NCBI GenBank assembly: GCA_034211115.1
Contig: JAXHTH010000181.1
Span: 1-47,594, forward strand
DNA from: JAXHTH01 sp034211115
GTDB taxonomy: Bacteria; Planctomycetota; Phycisphaerae; Phycisphaerales; SM1A02
Direction: 5' to 3'
Length of the DNA: 47,594 bases
Shown here: in pieces, positions 1 through 7,988 of the stretch
Layout: each line of letters starts with the position of its first letter
How positions within the stretch are numbered: the first letter of the stretch is position 1
Notes under the pieces: generated by a model
Seen by the model: only the letters and a program-made list of their open reading frames with translations
What the model was told of the DNA's origin: nothing
The model's database searches: none
Made by a program: the position numbers and the translations under genes

Positions 1-1
1 G

Positions 2-460
2 GAGGAGCAGAAGGGGACGGCGGAGATGAAGCTCGCCCGCGACCTGCTGCGCGCGGCCCGCGGGGTCGAGTTCATCGGCTATATCGAGGGGCGCGCCGTC
101 TTCGAGGGACACGCCGAGGTGATCATCACCGACGGCGTGGTGGGCAACGTCGTGCTCAAGCTCACCGAGGGGTTGTCGGCGGGCATCTTCAAGGTCATTG
201 CCCGCGAGGTGTCGCAGGTCGATCCGGATCTCGCCCGCCGCTTCGAGCCGATCGTGAAGCGCATCTACGCGCAGCACGACTATCACGAGTATGGCGGCGC
301 ACCACTGCTGGGCGTGCGGGGAATCTGCCTCATCGGGCACGGTTCCAGCGAAGCGCGAACGATCACCAACGCCATCCTCGGAGCCCGCAACCTTGTCCAG
401 TGCGGTATCAATGATGCGATCGTGGAACGCCTGGGCGCCATGGAAGAGGCGCTGACATGA
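2..460 (+). CDS. plsX: PlsX phosphate acyltransferase, C-terminal part
   Basis: Acyl-ACP:phosphate acyltransferase, which makes acyl-phosphate for phospholipid synthesis at the inner face of the membrane. The frame is open to the left edge, so the true start lies outside; the internal ATG at 26 is not the start. The residues before that Met (EEQKGTAE) correspond to the family's GEE-KG segment. After it come FIGYIEGR, DGVVGNVVLKLTEG and, near the C-terminus, IGHGSSEARTITNAI, all in PlsX order. About the last 150 of some 330 residues are present. The stop overlaps the fabH start (ATGA at 457-460), so the two are translationally coupled, the usual plsX-fabH arrangement. Confidence 0.93.
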   Translation, partial: EEQKGTAEMKLARDLLRAARGVEFIGYIEGRAVFEGHAEVIITDGVVGNVVLKLTEGLSAGIFKVIAREVSQVDPDLARRFEPIVKRIYAQHDYHEYGGAPLLGVRGICLIGHGSSEARTITNAILGARNLVQCGINDAIVERLGAMEEALT

Positions 461-1458
461 GGAGCAAGGCCGAGTACGGGGTTCAGATCGCCGGGGTGGG
501 CTCGGCCCTGCCGAGCCGGGTGCTCACCAACGCCGACCTCGAAAAGATGGTCAACACCTCCGACGAATGGATCGTGAAGAGGACGGGCATCCACCGGCGC
601 CGCATCTGCGATCCGGAGACGGAGGGTGAATTCACCTTGGCGCGGGATGCCCTGAAGAACGCGCTGGATGATGCGGGCATGGACGGGCGCGATCTGGACC
701 TGATCATCCATGCCTCGACGACGTCGGAGATGGCCTGTCCGCCCAACGCGTGCCGGATCGCCGCCGCCCTGGGCGCGACGTCGGCCGGCGCCTTCGATCT
801 CCTCGCCGCCTGTTCCGGCCTCGTCTACGGCATGAACGTCGCCGATTCCGTCATTCGCACGGGCCGGTACCGGACCGTCGGCATCATCGGCTGCGATGCC
901 CTGAGCACGATCACCGACTACACCGATCGGAGGCTCAGCATCCTGTTCGGCGATGCGGGCGGCGCGATGGTGCTCACCCGCGATGACGACCCGTCCCGCG
1001 GATGCGTGCACCAGAGCCTGGGCGCCAACGGCGGGAAGTGGGATGTCCTTTATCTTCCCCGCCGGGAGCAGGACATCCCCGAGTGGGACAGGGACAATCC
1101 GATCCGCCTCGGGTGTCTGCGCATGAGCGGCCAGGAGGTCTTCAAGTTCGCGGTCAGCAAGTTCCGGGAGGTCATCACGGAGGGGCTGAAGGAGACCGGG
1201 CTGAGCGTTGATGACATCAGCCAGTTCGTGTGCCACCAATCCAACGTGCGGATCATCGACGCCGCCAAGCAGAAGCTGGGGCTGCCCGACGAGAAGGTGC
1301 ACATCAACATCGGCGAATACGGGAACTCCTCGGCGGCCTCCGTCGGCGTCGTGTTCGACGAGCTGTGGAAGGCGGGGAAGGTCAAGCGGGGCGATCACGT
1401 CGTCTTCGTCGCCTTCGGCGGCGGCCTTACCTGGGCCAGTTCCATCTGGAGGATCTGA
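457..1458 (+). CDS. fabH: 3-oxoacyl-ACP synthase III (FabH)
   Basis: Condenses acetyl-CoA with malonyl-ACP to start each fatty-acid chain in the cytosol. The 333-residue length is normal. The thiolase-fold catalytic triad is visible: Cys119 in LLAACSGLVYG, His260 in VCHQSNVRII and Asn290 in EYGNSSAASV. N-terminal IAGVGSALPSRVLTN and NTSDEWIVKRTGI are typical FabH segments. The start ATG overlaps the plsX stop by four bases. A 237 bp gap without a convincing gene separates it from fabD. All catalytic residues are intact and nothing suggests a specialised branched-chain or secondary-metabolite homologue, though substrate preference cannot be read from sequence. Confidence 0.97.
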   Translation: MRSKAEYGVQIAGVGSALPSRVLTNADLEKMVNTSDEWIVKRTGIHRRRICDPETEGEFTLARDALKNALDDAGMDGRDLDLIIHASTTSEMACPPNACRIAAALGATSAGAFDLLAACSGLVYGMNVADSVIRTGRYRTVGIIGCDALSTITDYTDRRLSILFGDAGGAMVLTRDDDPSRGCVHQSLGANGGKWDVLYLPRREQDIPEWDRDNPIRLGCLRMSGQEVFKFAVSKFREVITEGLKETGLSVDDISQFVCHQSNVRIIDAAKQKLGLPDEKVHINIGEYGNSSAASVGVVFDELWKAGKVKRGDHVVFVAFGGGLTWASSIWRI

Positions 1459-1695
1459 CCCGCTCTGCCCGGCGTCGGAGCCGGAAAACAGATCTGCCGA
1501 TGAGGATATCCGGCGCCGCGGCCGGCCGGCCCGCGCCGCAGGCGAAAACGCCCGCCGCGGATCCGCAACAACTGACGACGGCGGTCGCCGCCCCGGAGAA
1601 CCGTCGCAGGCGACCGGGCCGAAAAGAGTGGCCCGCCGTTCGACCTCCGCTGTCGAGACTGATACATTGCCCCCCAATTTCATTCGGAGCCAGCC

Positions 1696-2739
1696 ATGAG
1701 CGCGAACGTGATCCTTCTCTGTCCGGGCCAGGGCGCGCAGGCCGTGGGGATGGGCCAGGCGTGGTGCGAGGCCTCCCCGGCCGCCGCCGCCGTCTTTCGC
1801 GAAGCGGACGACGTGCTGGGCGAATCGCTCGGCGCGCCGCTGAGCCAACTGTGCTTCGAGGGACCGGCCGAGCGATTGAACGACACGGACGTGAGCCAGC
1901 CGGCCATCTACGCCTGCTCCATCGCCTGCTATCGGGCGCTGATGGAGCGGAACGGGGGGATGACGGTCCGCGGCGCGGCGGGGCTGTCGCTGGGTGAGTA
2001 TTCGGCCCTGCACATCGCCGGCGTCTTTGACTTCGCCGAGGGCCTCAAGCTCGTCGCGCAGCGCGGCAGGCTGATGCAGGAAGCGTGCGACGCCTCCGTG
2101 GGCGGGATGGTCGCCCTCATCGGGGCCGGGGAGGAGCAGGCGCGGCAGGTATGTGATCGGATTGCGGGCGCAGCGGACGCGGACGCGGCCGAGGCGGCAG
2201 GCTCTGTCGTCGGCGGGGAGATCGAGGGGCAGTCGGCCGGGGCGCCTCACGTGACGGCCGCGGTCGCCGAAAGTGCGGCAGCCACACGGCGCCGCGTCCT
2301 CGTCCCGGCGAACTACAACGCCCCGGGCCAGATCGTCCTGTCCGGGGATGCGCTGGCCTGCGAAGAGGCGATCCGGATCGCGGACGAGATGGGTCTGCCC
2401 GCCAAGCCGCTCACCGTGGCTGGCGCGTTCCACAGCCCGCTCATGCAGCCCGCGGCAGACCGCATGGCCAGGGCTCTGGCCGACGTGGCCTTTCAAAGCC
2501 CGAACATCGACGTGTGGGCGAACGTCACGGCCCGGCCGCACGACGCCCGGGACATGGAACTTCTCAAACAACGGCTCGTCGAACAGATTGTGAGCCCGGT
2601 GAAATGGGCCCAGAGCTGCCTTGGGCTTCCCGGCGACGGTACAATCGAACTGCACGAACTGGCGCCGGGCGCCGTCCTGCGGGGCCTCATGCGCCGCATC
2701 GACAAGAAAAAGAAGGTGATCAGTCATGACGAGCCGTAG
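1696..2739 (+). CDS. fabD: Malonyl-CoA:ACP transacylase (FabD)
   Basis: Loads malonyl groups from CoA onto ACP. Motifs: GQGAQ at 11-15, nucleophile Ser98 in GLSLGEYSAL (usually GHSLGE), His246 in GAFHSPLM, and PANYNAPGQIVLSG before it. At 347 residues it is about 35-40 longer than E. coli FabD. The excess lies at about 157-197, an Ala/Gly/Glu-rich low-complexity insertion between the QVCDRIA helix and the RRRVLVPANYN strand, in the small subdomain. The start is preceded by GGAG six bases upstream. The 3' end overlaps the following lipoprotein gene by 14 bases in another frame. Confidence 0.96.
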   Translation: MSANVILLCPGQGAQAVGMGQAWCEASPAAAAVFREADDVLGESLGAPLSQLCFEGPAERLNDTDVSQPAIYACSIACYRALMERNGGMTVRGAAGLSLGEYSALHIAGVFDFAEGLKLVAQRGRLMQEACDASVGGMVALIGAGEEQARQVCDRIAGAADADAAEAAGSVVGGEIEGQSAGAPHVTAAVAESAAATRRRVLVPANYNAPGQIVLSGDALACEEAIRIADEMGLPAKPLTVAGAFHSPLMQPAADRMARALADVAFQSPNIDVWANVTARPHDARDMELLKQRLVEQIVSPVKWAQSCLGLPGDGTIELHELAPGAVLRGLMRRIDKKKKVISHDEP

Positions 2740-3517
2740 CAGATCGTGGATGACCCCGACGGCGATCGGCACCGCATGCGCGACCCTCCTGCTCCTGGTG
2801 GCCGGGTGCGGGGGCGAGGCGGAGCCGCAGACGCGGGCGCCGAGGGCCGCCGCGCCACCGACCCCCACGGCCCCGCCCAAGCCCGCGGTCACACCCGTGG
2901 CGGATCTCATGGCCCGCCTCTCGATCGACGAGCGGGTCAATCTCCCGGAAGGCAAGGCGCCGCCCACCACCGAGGATCGCGTGGCGGTGCTCGAGTTCTT
3001 CGACGCCTTCGCGCGAGGCGATGCCGATGCGCTGCGCACGATGCTCCCGCTCACCGACGAGCTGGAGCTGGACGCCCTGATCGAATCGGGGGCGTGGGAG
3101 AAGACGATCGACGGGATCGACGGGATCGCCATCGAGACGGGGCCGGGTCCCTACGACGAGAAGTGCGCCCTGGCGATCTTCGAGGTGGACGGGGACTTCC
3201 AGCCGCAACTGTGGTATTACCACGCGGAGGGCGAGGCCTACCAGTTCGATGCCGCCCCGACGCCTCCGGACATGATCAACAAGCTCTACGGGGATGACTG
3301 GATCGCCCTGTGGCACGAGATCCTCGAGGAAGAGATGGCGCTGGCCGACAAGCCGGACGAGGAGTTCGACGTGCCCACGGTGGATCTGGACAGCTCCGAG
3401 GATCGAGGCGGGACGTTTGGAAGCGGGACCTCGCCGGGCACGACGCCCAACAGCCCCGGCGGGCCTCCCGGGCGGCGGCCGCCGCCGCCGCGCCGGCGAC
3501 CGCCCGGACCCGGCTGA
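2726..3517 (+). CDS. Predicted lipoprotein of unknown function inside the fab cluster
   Basis: 263 residues, family not recognised. The N-terminus has basic residues, a hydrophobic stretch and a lipobox, LLLVAGC with Cys28, so it is probably a lipid-anchored envelope protein. Then come a Pro/Ala-rich linker (about 32-58), an acidic soluble domain (about 65-215) with a run VAVLEFFDAFARGDADALR that resembles the first helices of NTF2/SnoaL-like proteins, and a low-complexity Pro/Gly/Arg tail. It starts inside fabD, and an intrinsic terminator follows its stop, so it is the last gene of the plsX-fabH-fabD unit. Its role there is unknown; the NTF2-like idea is a weak inference. Confidence 0.8.
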   Translation: MTSRSRSWMTPTAIGTACATLLLLVAGCGGEAEPQTRAPRAAAPPTPTAPPKPAVTPVADLMARLSIDERVNLPEGKAPPTTEDRVAVLEFFDAFARGDADALRTMLPLTDELELDALIESGAWEKTIDGIDGIAIETGPGPYDEKCALAIFEVDGDFQPQLWYYHAEGEAYQFDAAPTPPDMINKLYGDDWIALWHEILEEEMALADKPDEEFDVPTVDLDSSEDRGGTFGSGTSPGTTPNSPGGPPGRRPPPPRRRPPGPG

Positions 3518-3527
3518 TCCGCTCCGT

Positions 3528-3555
3528 TTGGCAGGAGCGTCTGGACCGGTATAAT
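3528..3555 (+). promoter_or_regulatory. Sigma70-type promoter upstream of fabG
   Basis: TTGGCA at 3528-3533, a 16-base spacer, and a perfect TATAAT at 3550-3555. The predicted start, near 3562, falls inside the 5' arm of the terminator that follows, so a transcript from here would lack part of the hairpin and could read on into fabG. Confidence 0.6.
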
Positions 3556-3558
3556 CCA

Positions 3559-3581
3559 GGCCCGCTTCGGCGGGCCTTTTT
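3559..3581 (+). terminator. Intrinsic terminator after the lipoprotein gene
   Basis: A perfect 7-bp stem, GGCCCGC (3559-3565) with GCGGGCC (3570-3576), closed by a TTCG tetraloop and followed by five T residues. It would end transcripts coming from plsX-fabH-fabD. Confidence 0.85.
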
Positions 3582-3608
3582 CTGTCCCTTCGTGCACCGT
3601 GGCTGCTC

Positions 3609-4361
3609 ATGAACGACGAATCCCCCAGCACGCGTGTGGCCATCGTGACCGGCGGCAGCCGCGGCATCGGGCTCGAGATCGCCCGCGAGCTCGTCCGCGC
3701 CGAGGCCATGAAGGTCGTGATCATCGACATCGTCGAGCCGCAGATCAGGGAGCTGCCAGGCGTGTTCGGCGAGGGGTCCGAGCACGTGGACGGCCGCGTG
3801 ATGGACGTCACCGACAGCGAGGGGTTTCCCGCCCTGATCGACGGCCTCGCCCGGGAATACGGCCGCATCGACGTCCTCGTGAACAACGCGGGCATCACCC
3901 GCGACGGCCTGTTGATGCGGATGAGCCTGGAGGACTGGGCGAAGGTGATCGCGGTGAACCTGACCAGCGCGTTCCTGGGCACCCGGGCGGTCGCCAAGCA
4001 CATGATCCGCCAGCGGGGCGGCTCGATCATCAATATCTCCAGCTACGCCGGCGTGGCGGGCAACCGGGGCCAGGCCAACTACTCGGCCTCGAAGGCGGGG
4101 CTGCTGGGCCTGACGAAGACGACGGCCAAGGAGCTGGCGGGCAAGAGCGTCCGCTGCAACGCGGTCGCTCCGGGCTTCATTGAGACGGAGATGACCGAGG
4201 TTCTGCCCCAGCAGGCCAAGGACATGGCGATGGCCCAGATCCCGCTGAAACGGTTCGGGCGGCCGGAGGACGTGGCCCACGCCGTGGCCTTCCTCGCCTC
4301 GGAGCGTTCGGCCTACATGACCGGGCAGGTGCTGAGCGTGGACGGGGGGATGCACACCTGA
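3609..4361 (+). CDS. fabG: 3-oxoacyl-ACP reductase (FabG)
   Basis: NADPH-dependent reduction of 3-oxoacyl-ACP in the elongation cycle. 250 residues, a normal SDR length. The cofactor motif TGGSRGIG is at 14-21, NNAG at 92-95, and the catalytic residues are Ser145, Tyr158 and Lys162 (YSASK). The C-terminal SVDGGMHT is typical. A promoter and a terminator separate it from the upstream genes, so fabG-acpP-fabF can be expressed apart from fabD. Position between fabD and acpP supports a true FabG rather than a catabolic SDR. No strong Shine-Dalgarno precedes the ATG. Confidence 0.96.
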   Translation: MNDESPSTRVAIVTGGSRGIGLEIARELVRAEAMKVVIIDIVEPQIRELPGVFGEGSEHVDGRVMDVTDSEGFPALIDGLAREYGRIDVLVNNAGITRDGLLMRMSLEDWAKVIAVNLTSAFLGTRAVAKHMIRQRGGSIINISSYAGVAGNRGQANYSASKAGLLGLTKTTAKELAGKSVRCNAVAPGFIETEMTEVLPQQAKDMAMAQIPLKRFGRPEDVAHAVAFLASERSAYMTGQVLSVDGGMHT

Positions 4362-4400
4362 GCGGTTCCCGGGCGGGCCTTGCCGCCGTCCCGCCCCGGA

Positions 4401-4428
4401 TTGCATCGGCTTGTGGAGCGGCTATAGT
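4401..4428 (+). promoter_or_regulatory. Promoter upstream of acpP
   Basis: TTGCAT at 4401-4406, a 16-base spacer, and TATAGT at 4423-4428. The predicted start near 4435 lies upstream of both plausible acpP start codons but downstream of an in-frame start at 4427, which argues against the longest reading of acpP. Confidence 0.6.
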
Positions 4429-4480
4429 GAGCAACCCCATTTTCCAAGGACGGGCCATGGATTCCTCAGGAGACACAACT

Positions 4481-4726
4481 GTGACCGAAGCCGAGATCGA
4501 AGCCAAGGTGATCGACATCGTCGCCGAGCAGATGGGCGTGGACAAGAGCGAGATCACCCGCGACACGAGCTTTGCCAACGATCTCAACGCCGACAGCCTG
4601 GACACGGTGGAACTCGTCATGGAGTTCGAGGACGAATTCGAGACCTCGATTCCCGACGAGGAGGCCGAGAAGATCCAGACCGTCGGTCAGGCCATCGATT
4701 ACATCGTGGCCAACGTCGGCTCGTGA
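4481..4726 (+). CDS. acpP: Acyl carrier protein
   Basis: Carries growing acyl chains on 4'-phosphopantetheine. The attachment site is Ser39 in NADSLDTVEL. 81 residues, acidic, with helices EAEIEAKVIDIVAEQ and DTVELVMEFEDEFE as in all ACPs. I chose the GTG at 4481 because AGGAGA sits seven bases upstream and the resulting N-terminus matches ACP length. An in-frame ATG at 4457 would add eight residues and is the main alternative. It lies between fabG and fabF with its own promoter, as expected for a gene needed in large excess. Confidence 0.95.
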   Translation: MTEAEIEAKVIDIVAEQMGVDKSEITRDTSFANDLNADSLDTVELVMEFEDEFETSIPDEEAEKIQTVGQAIDYIVANVGS

Positions 4727-4826
4727 GTCCCTCCCGTCTTCCAATTCGACGTGCCGCCTCCGCGGCGGCTCCCGTTGTTGCTGAATCGCTTCGCCCGCCG
4801 GGCGGGTCGACCGGATCCTTCGTCAG

Positions 4827-6086
4827 ATGATCAGTGCTTCACAGCGGCGTGTGGTGGTCACCGGCCTCGGTGCCATCACCAACGTCGGCATCGATGTGCC
4901 CACCATGTGGCGGTCGCTCATCGAGGGTCGCTCCGGCATCGACCGTATCAGCGCCTTCGAGCAGGATGACCAGTGGACGGTCAAGATCGCCGGCGAGATC
5001 AGGGACTTCGAGCCCGATCGCGTCATCGATCAGCGCGAGGCCAAGCGCATGGATCGCTTCTGCCTCTTCGGCCTCGGCGCCGCGGTGCAGGCGGCCGAAG
5101 ATTCCGGCTTCGATTTCTCCGTCGGCGATCCCTATCGGCGCGGCGTGGTGATCGGGTCCGGTATCGGCGGCATCCTCACCATCGAGGTCGGACACGAGAA
5201 GCTGCTGCGAACCAGCCCCAGGAAGATCAGCCCCTTCATCGTGCCCAAGCTCATGGTCAACGCCTGCGCGGGCAACGTCTCCATCCGGTACAACCTCCGC
5301 GGCTCCAACTCCGCGACCGCCACCGCCTGCGCGACCGGTGCGCATGCGATCGGGACCGCGTTCCACCTGATTCAGCGTGGGGATGCGGACCTGATGTTCG
5401 CCGGCGGCTCGGAGGCGGCGATCACGCCCCTCTGCATCGGCTCCTTCGCCGCCATGAAGGCCCTGTCCACCCGCAACGACGACCCGCCCCGTGCGTCCCG
5501 GCCCTTCGATTCCGATCGCGACGGTTTCGTGCTCTCGGAGGGGTCCGGCGTGGTCATCCTCGAAAACCTCGAGCACGCCAGGAAGCGGGGGGCGAAGATC
5601 TACGCGGAGGTGATCGGGTTCGGTTCCTCCGGCGACGCGGCCCACATCGCGGCCCCCGATCCGGAGGGCCTCGGGGCGCGGGCGTCGATGGAGTTCGCGG
5701 TCCGCGATGCCGGCGTGAACCTCGACGAGGTCGACTACATCAACGCGCACGGCACCGCCACCCCCCTCGGTGACGATGCGGAGGTGCTCGCGGTCAAGGG
5801 TCTCTTCGGCGAGCACGCCACGAAACTCGCGATGAGCTCCACCAAGTCGATGACCGGCCACGCCCTCGGCGCCGCGGGCGGCATCGAGTCCGTCATCACC
5901 ATTCTCGCGGTGAAGGAAGACGTCCTTCCCCCGACGATCAATCTCGATGAGCCCAGCAACGCGCCCGAGTTGAACTACGTCGCCCACGAGGCCCAGCCGC
6001 GCGTCGCGAACTGCGTGCTGAACAACTCCTTCGGGTTCGGCGGGCACAACGTCACGCTCGTGTTCAGAAAGTACCGGGGCGACTGA
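4827..6086 (+). CDS. fabF: 3-oxoacyl-ACP synthase II (FabF)
   Basis: Elongating condensing enzyme of fatty-acid synthesis. 419 residues. The Cys-His-His triad is intact: Cys168 in ATACATGAHA, His308 in NAHGTATPLGD and His345 in TGHALGAAGG. N-terminal RRVVVTGLGAITNVG and C-terminal NNSFGFGGHNVTLVF are family hallmarks. It is the last gene of the fab cluster, 100 bp after acpP and convergent with the outer-membrane protein gene. No clear Shine-Dalgarno is visible before the ATG, and I see no strong terminator in the 81 bp that follow. Confidence 0.97.
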   Translation: MISASQRRVVVTGLGAITNVGIDVPTMWRSLIEGRSGIDRISAFEQDDQWTVKIAGEIRDFEPDRVIDQREAKRMDRFCLFGLGAAVQAAEDSGFDFSVGDPYRRGVVIGSGIGGILTIEVGHEKLLRTSPRKISPFIVPKLMVNACAGNVSIRYNLRGSNSATATACATGAHAIGTAFHLIQRGDADLMFAGGSEAAITPLCIGSFAAMKALSTRNDDPPRASRPFDSDRDGFVLSEGSGVVILENLEHARKRGAKIYAEVIGFGSSGDAAHIAAPDPEGLGARASMEFAVRDAGVNLDEVDYINAHGTATPLGDDAEVLAVKGLFGEHATKLAMSSTKSMTGHALGAAGGIESVITILAVKEDVLPPTINLDEPSNAPELNYVAHEAQPRVANCVLNNSFGFGGHNVTLVFRKYRGD

Positions 6087-6167
6087 TCGGCGCACAATCC
6101 CGATTCCGTGCCGCGAAGGCCCGGCGCCTCGCGTCTCCGATCCGCCTGCGCGCCTCACCGCTCCGCT

Positions 6168-6869
6168 TCAGAACGGGAAGCTCACGCCGACGTAGCCCAT
6201 GAAGCTGTCGCGGCCGGGATTGTCGCTGTAGAGGTTCGCGTTGGAGATGTGATGCCATCGCCCGCCGAGGACGAGGCGCACGTCATCGCCCACGTCGAAG
6301 GTGAAGCCGAGGCCGGCCTGGGGGGTGAAGTTGAAGCTCGAACCCTGCGCGGGCACGTCGTTCGTGCTCCAGAGCACGCCCGCCCCGCCGTCCAGGTACA
6401 TGCTCCAGTCGCGCTTGCGAATGAAGTGCCATCGGAAGAGGAGGCTGGCGTTGAGGCCCGAGGCGTCTTCGATCTCCTGGTGGAAGAACATCCCGTTGAG
6501 TTCGAGATCGAGGCTGACGCCGTCGGCGATGAAGTGGCTGAAGCCGACGCCGACGAGCCCGAACGTGTCATCGTGGTCCTGGACGCTCCCGCCGTAGGCG
6601 CCGTGGAGACGCCAGCGTCGTGATCCTTCCCGGCCGTAGCGCGGGGTGCGGGTATAGTCGGTGTCCAGTGAAGTCGCGACGTCATCTTCTTCCGCCCGCG
6701 GCTCCGCCTCCTGCGCGTGGGCAGACATCGCGAGGGCGACCGTCACATCATCGCCGGGCTGGAAACGGCAGTCGAGCGCGGCGAGATCGCTCAGCGTCGG
6801 CGCCGACGAGGCGTCGCCGGGCGCGTTGACGCCCACGGAGAGGCAGAGAAGCAGCGGAATCACGGACAC
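6168..6869 (-). CDS. PagL-type lipid A 3-O-deacylase (acyloxyacyl hydrolase family)
   Basis: Probable outer-membrane beta-barrel that removes a 3-O acyl chain from lipid A. The last 29 residues hold the PagL signature: His207 and Ser209 in WHHISNANLY, then DNPGRD, and a C-terminal phenylalanine (VSFPF) as barrel proteins need. Asp221 sits where PagL has its catalytic Glu. The chosen GTG at 6869 has AGGAGA six bases upstream and gives a signal peptide (SVIPLLLCLSVGVNA); longer readings add an Arg/Pro-rich stretch unlike any export signal. 233 residues, with about 55 extra between signal and barrel. Its place beside fab genes fits envelope-lipid remodelling, though the promoters differ. Confidence 0.75.
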   Translation of the reverse strand: MSVIPLLLCLSVGVNAPGDASSAPTLSDLAALDCRFQPGDDVTVALAMSAHAQEAEPRAEEDDVATSLDTDYTRTPRYGREGSRRWRLHGAYGGSVQDHDDTFGLVGVGFSHFIADGVSLDLELNGMFFHQEIEDASGLNASLLFRWHFIRKRDWSMYLDGGAGVLWSTNDVPAQGSSFNFTPQAGLGFTFDVGDDVRLVLGGRWHHISNANLYSDNPGRDSFMGYVGVSFPF

Positions 6870-6916
6870 GGGCGTTCTCCTGATGAGGTGTCGATCATCG
6901 ACCGAGATGGGCCGAC

Positions 6917-6945
6917 AGCCTATGGTGATCGGCCGATGCGGGCAA
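6917..6945 (-). promoter_or_regulatory. Candidate promoter of the PagL-like gene
   Basis: Read on the minus strand: TTGCCC (6945-6940), a 17-base spacer, TAGGCT (6922-6917). A start near 6910 would give a leader of about 40 bases holding the AGGAGA ribosome-binding site at 6881-6876. Confidence 0.4.
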
Positions 6946-7106
6946 GCGAACCGGCGCTCCGGCCTGTCTGTTGCTTTACCGAGTATCGGCGACGGACCGG
7001 CGTTCCATGAGCGCGTCCGGGCCGGGGATGTGGCCAACATCGGCCCGGGCGTGGTGGACAAACTGTCGATTCGTGTCACCGGGGCGTGGCCCGTCGCCTC
7101 TCAAGC

Positions 7107-7115
7107 TGCTATAGA
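7107..7115 (+). promoter_or_regulatory. Extended -10 element just upstream of the PfkB-like gene
   Basis: TGC followed by TATAGA (7110-7115) forms a TGn-extended -10. No good -35 is seen at 16-17 bases. The start codon at 7128 is only about six bases past the expected transcription start, so the message would be almost leaderless, which agrees with the absence of a Shine-Dalgarno. Confidence 0.4.
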
Positions 7116-7127
7116 GTATCGCCCACC

Positions 7128-7988
7128 ATGGCCCGTCAACGAACCATCGTCGGACTCGGAGAGGCGCTGCTGCTGGAGTACCCGGATCGCACGGAGCCGG
7201 CCGGGCTGGGCGCGCTCGTCGCCCTCCAGGCGGCGCGACTCGGCCACGTCGGCATCGCCATCACCCGCATCGGACAGGACGATGCGGCCGAGGAACTCAT
7301 CAGGCTGCTCGACGAAGGCGGCGCTACCACGACCCACATCCAGCGCGATCCGGATCTGCCCACGGGGCGCGTCATCGAGCGCCCCATCGGCGGACGCGTC
7401 GCACGCTACCTGGACACTCAGACCTCGTTTGACAACCTCCAGGCCGACTTCGACCTGGAGGACGTCGCCCAGCAGGCCGACGCCGTCGTCTACGGCATGT
7501 TGACGCGACGTGGGGGGCAGACGCGCTCGGAGGAGAACCGCTTTCTTGCCGCCTGCGGCGCCGCGATCAAGCTCTTCGATCTCACCAACCGCGTTGAGGC
7601 GCCCAACCGGGGGCAGGCCATGTCCGGCCTCGAGCATGCCGATGCCGCGGTCGTCGATCAGGTGGCCATCGAGTCGATCACGCCCGGCTGGGGCGAGGCG
7701 CCGATGCGGGATGCAGCCTTGCATCTGCTCCGCGAGGCGGACTTGTCGCTCCTGCTCACCGTGGAGCAGCGCGAAGCGCAGGCCGCGCTGACAGCGCACA
7801 CCGCCGAGAAGGAAACGAGCACCACGGTTCCGGTCGCGCGCGGCCCGTTATTGGCGTCACTCGTTGGCTTTCTGCATGTGTTGCTTGCCGGACGACAGGT
7901 TGAATCGGCGCTGGAACTGGCGCATCGCGTCGGCGACCACGTGGCCACGCGCGGCGATGAGCCGATTCCGGAGGCGTGGCGGGAGTAG
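7128..7988 (+). CDS. PfkB-family carbohydrate kinase homologue lacking the catalytic motif
   Basis: 286 residues with the ribokinase/fructokinase fold. N-terminal IVGLGEALLLEYP, then ALVALQAARLGHVGIAITRIGQDDAAEELIRLL and a central KLFDLTNR strand (DxNxR in active kinases). Active PfkB enzymes carry a C-terminal GAGD motif whose Asp is the catalytic base. Here the aligned segment reads ARGPLLASLVGFLHVLLAG, with no Gly-Ala-Gly-Asp. It is therefore probably inactive as a kinase or altered in function. The ATG at 7128 is preferred over one at 7086, which adds a basic stretch upstream of the -10 element. It stands alone, followed by a long non-coding region. Confidence 0.75.
   Translation: MARQRTIVGLGEALLLEYPDRTEPAGLGALVALQAARLGHVGIAITRIGQDDAAEELIRLLDEGGATTTHIQRDPDLPTGRVIERPIGGRVARYLDTQTSFDNLQADFDLEDVAQQADAVVYGMLTRRGGQTRSEENRFLAACGAAIKLFDLTNRVEAPNRGQAMSGLEHADAAVVDQVAIESITPGWGEAPMRDAALHLLREADLSLLLTVEQREAQAALTAHTAEKETSTTVPVARGPLLASLVGFLHVLLAGRQVESALELAHRVGDHVATRGDEPIPEAWRE

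Noticed and set aside
283..3132. A 949-codon open frame on the minus strand
   Set aside because: It is antisense to plsX-fabH-fabD, with Arg/Gly/Pro-rich, family-less sequence; an artefact of high GC.
6870..7079. N-terminal extension of the PagL-like protein to an upstream ATG at 7079
   Set aside because: The extra 70 residues are Arg/Pro-rich, precede the signal peptide, and cover the likely promoter; the GTG at 6869 has a good ribosome-binding site.
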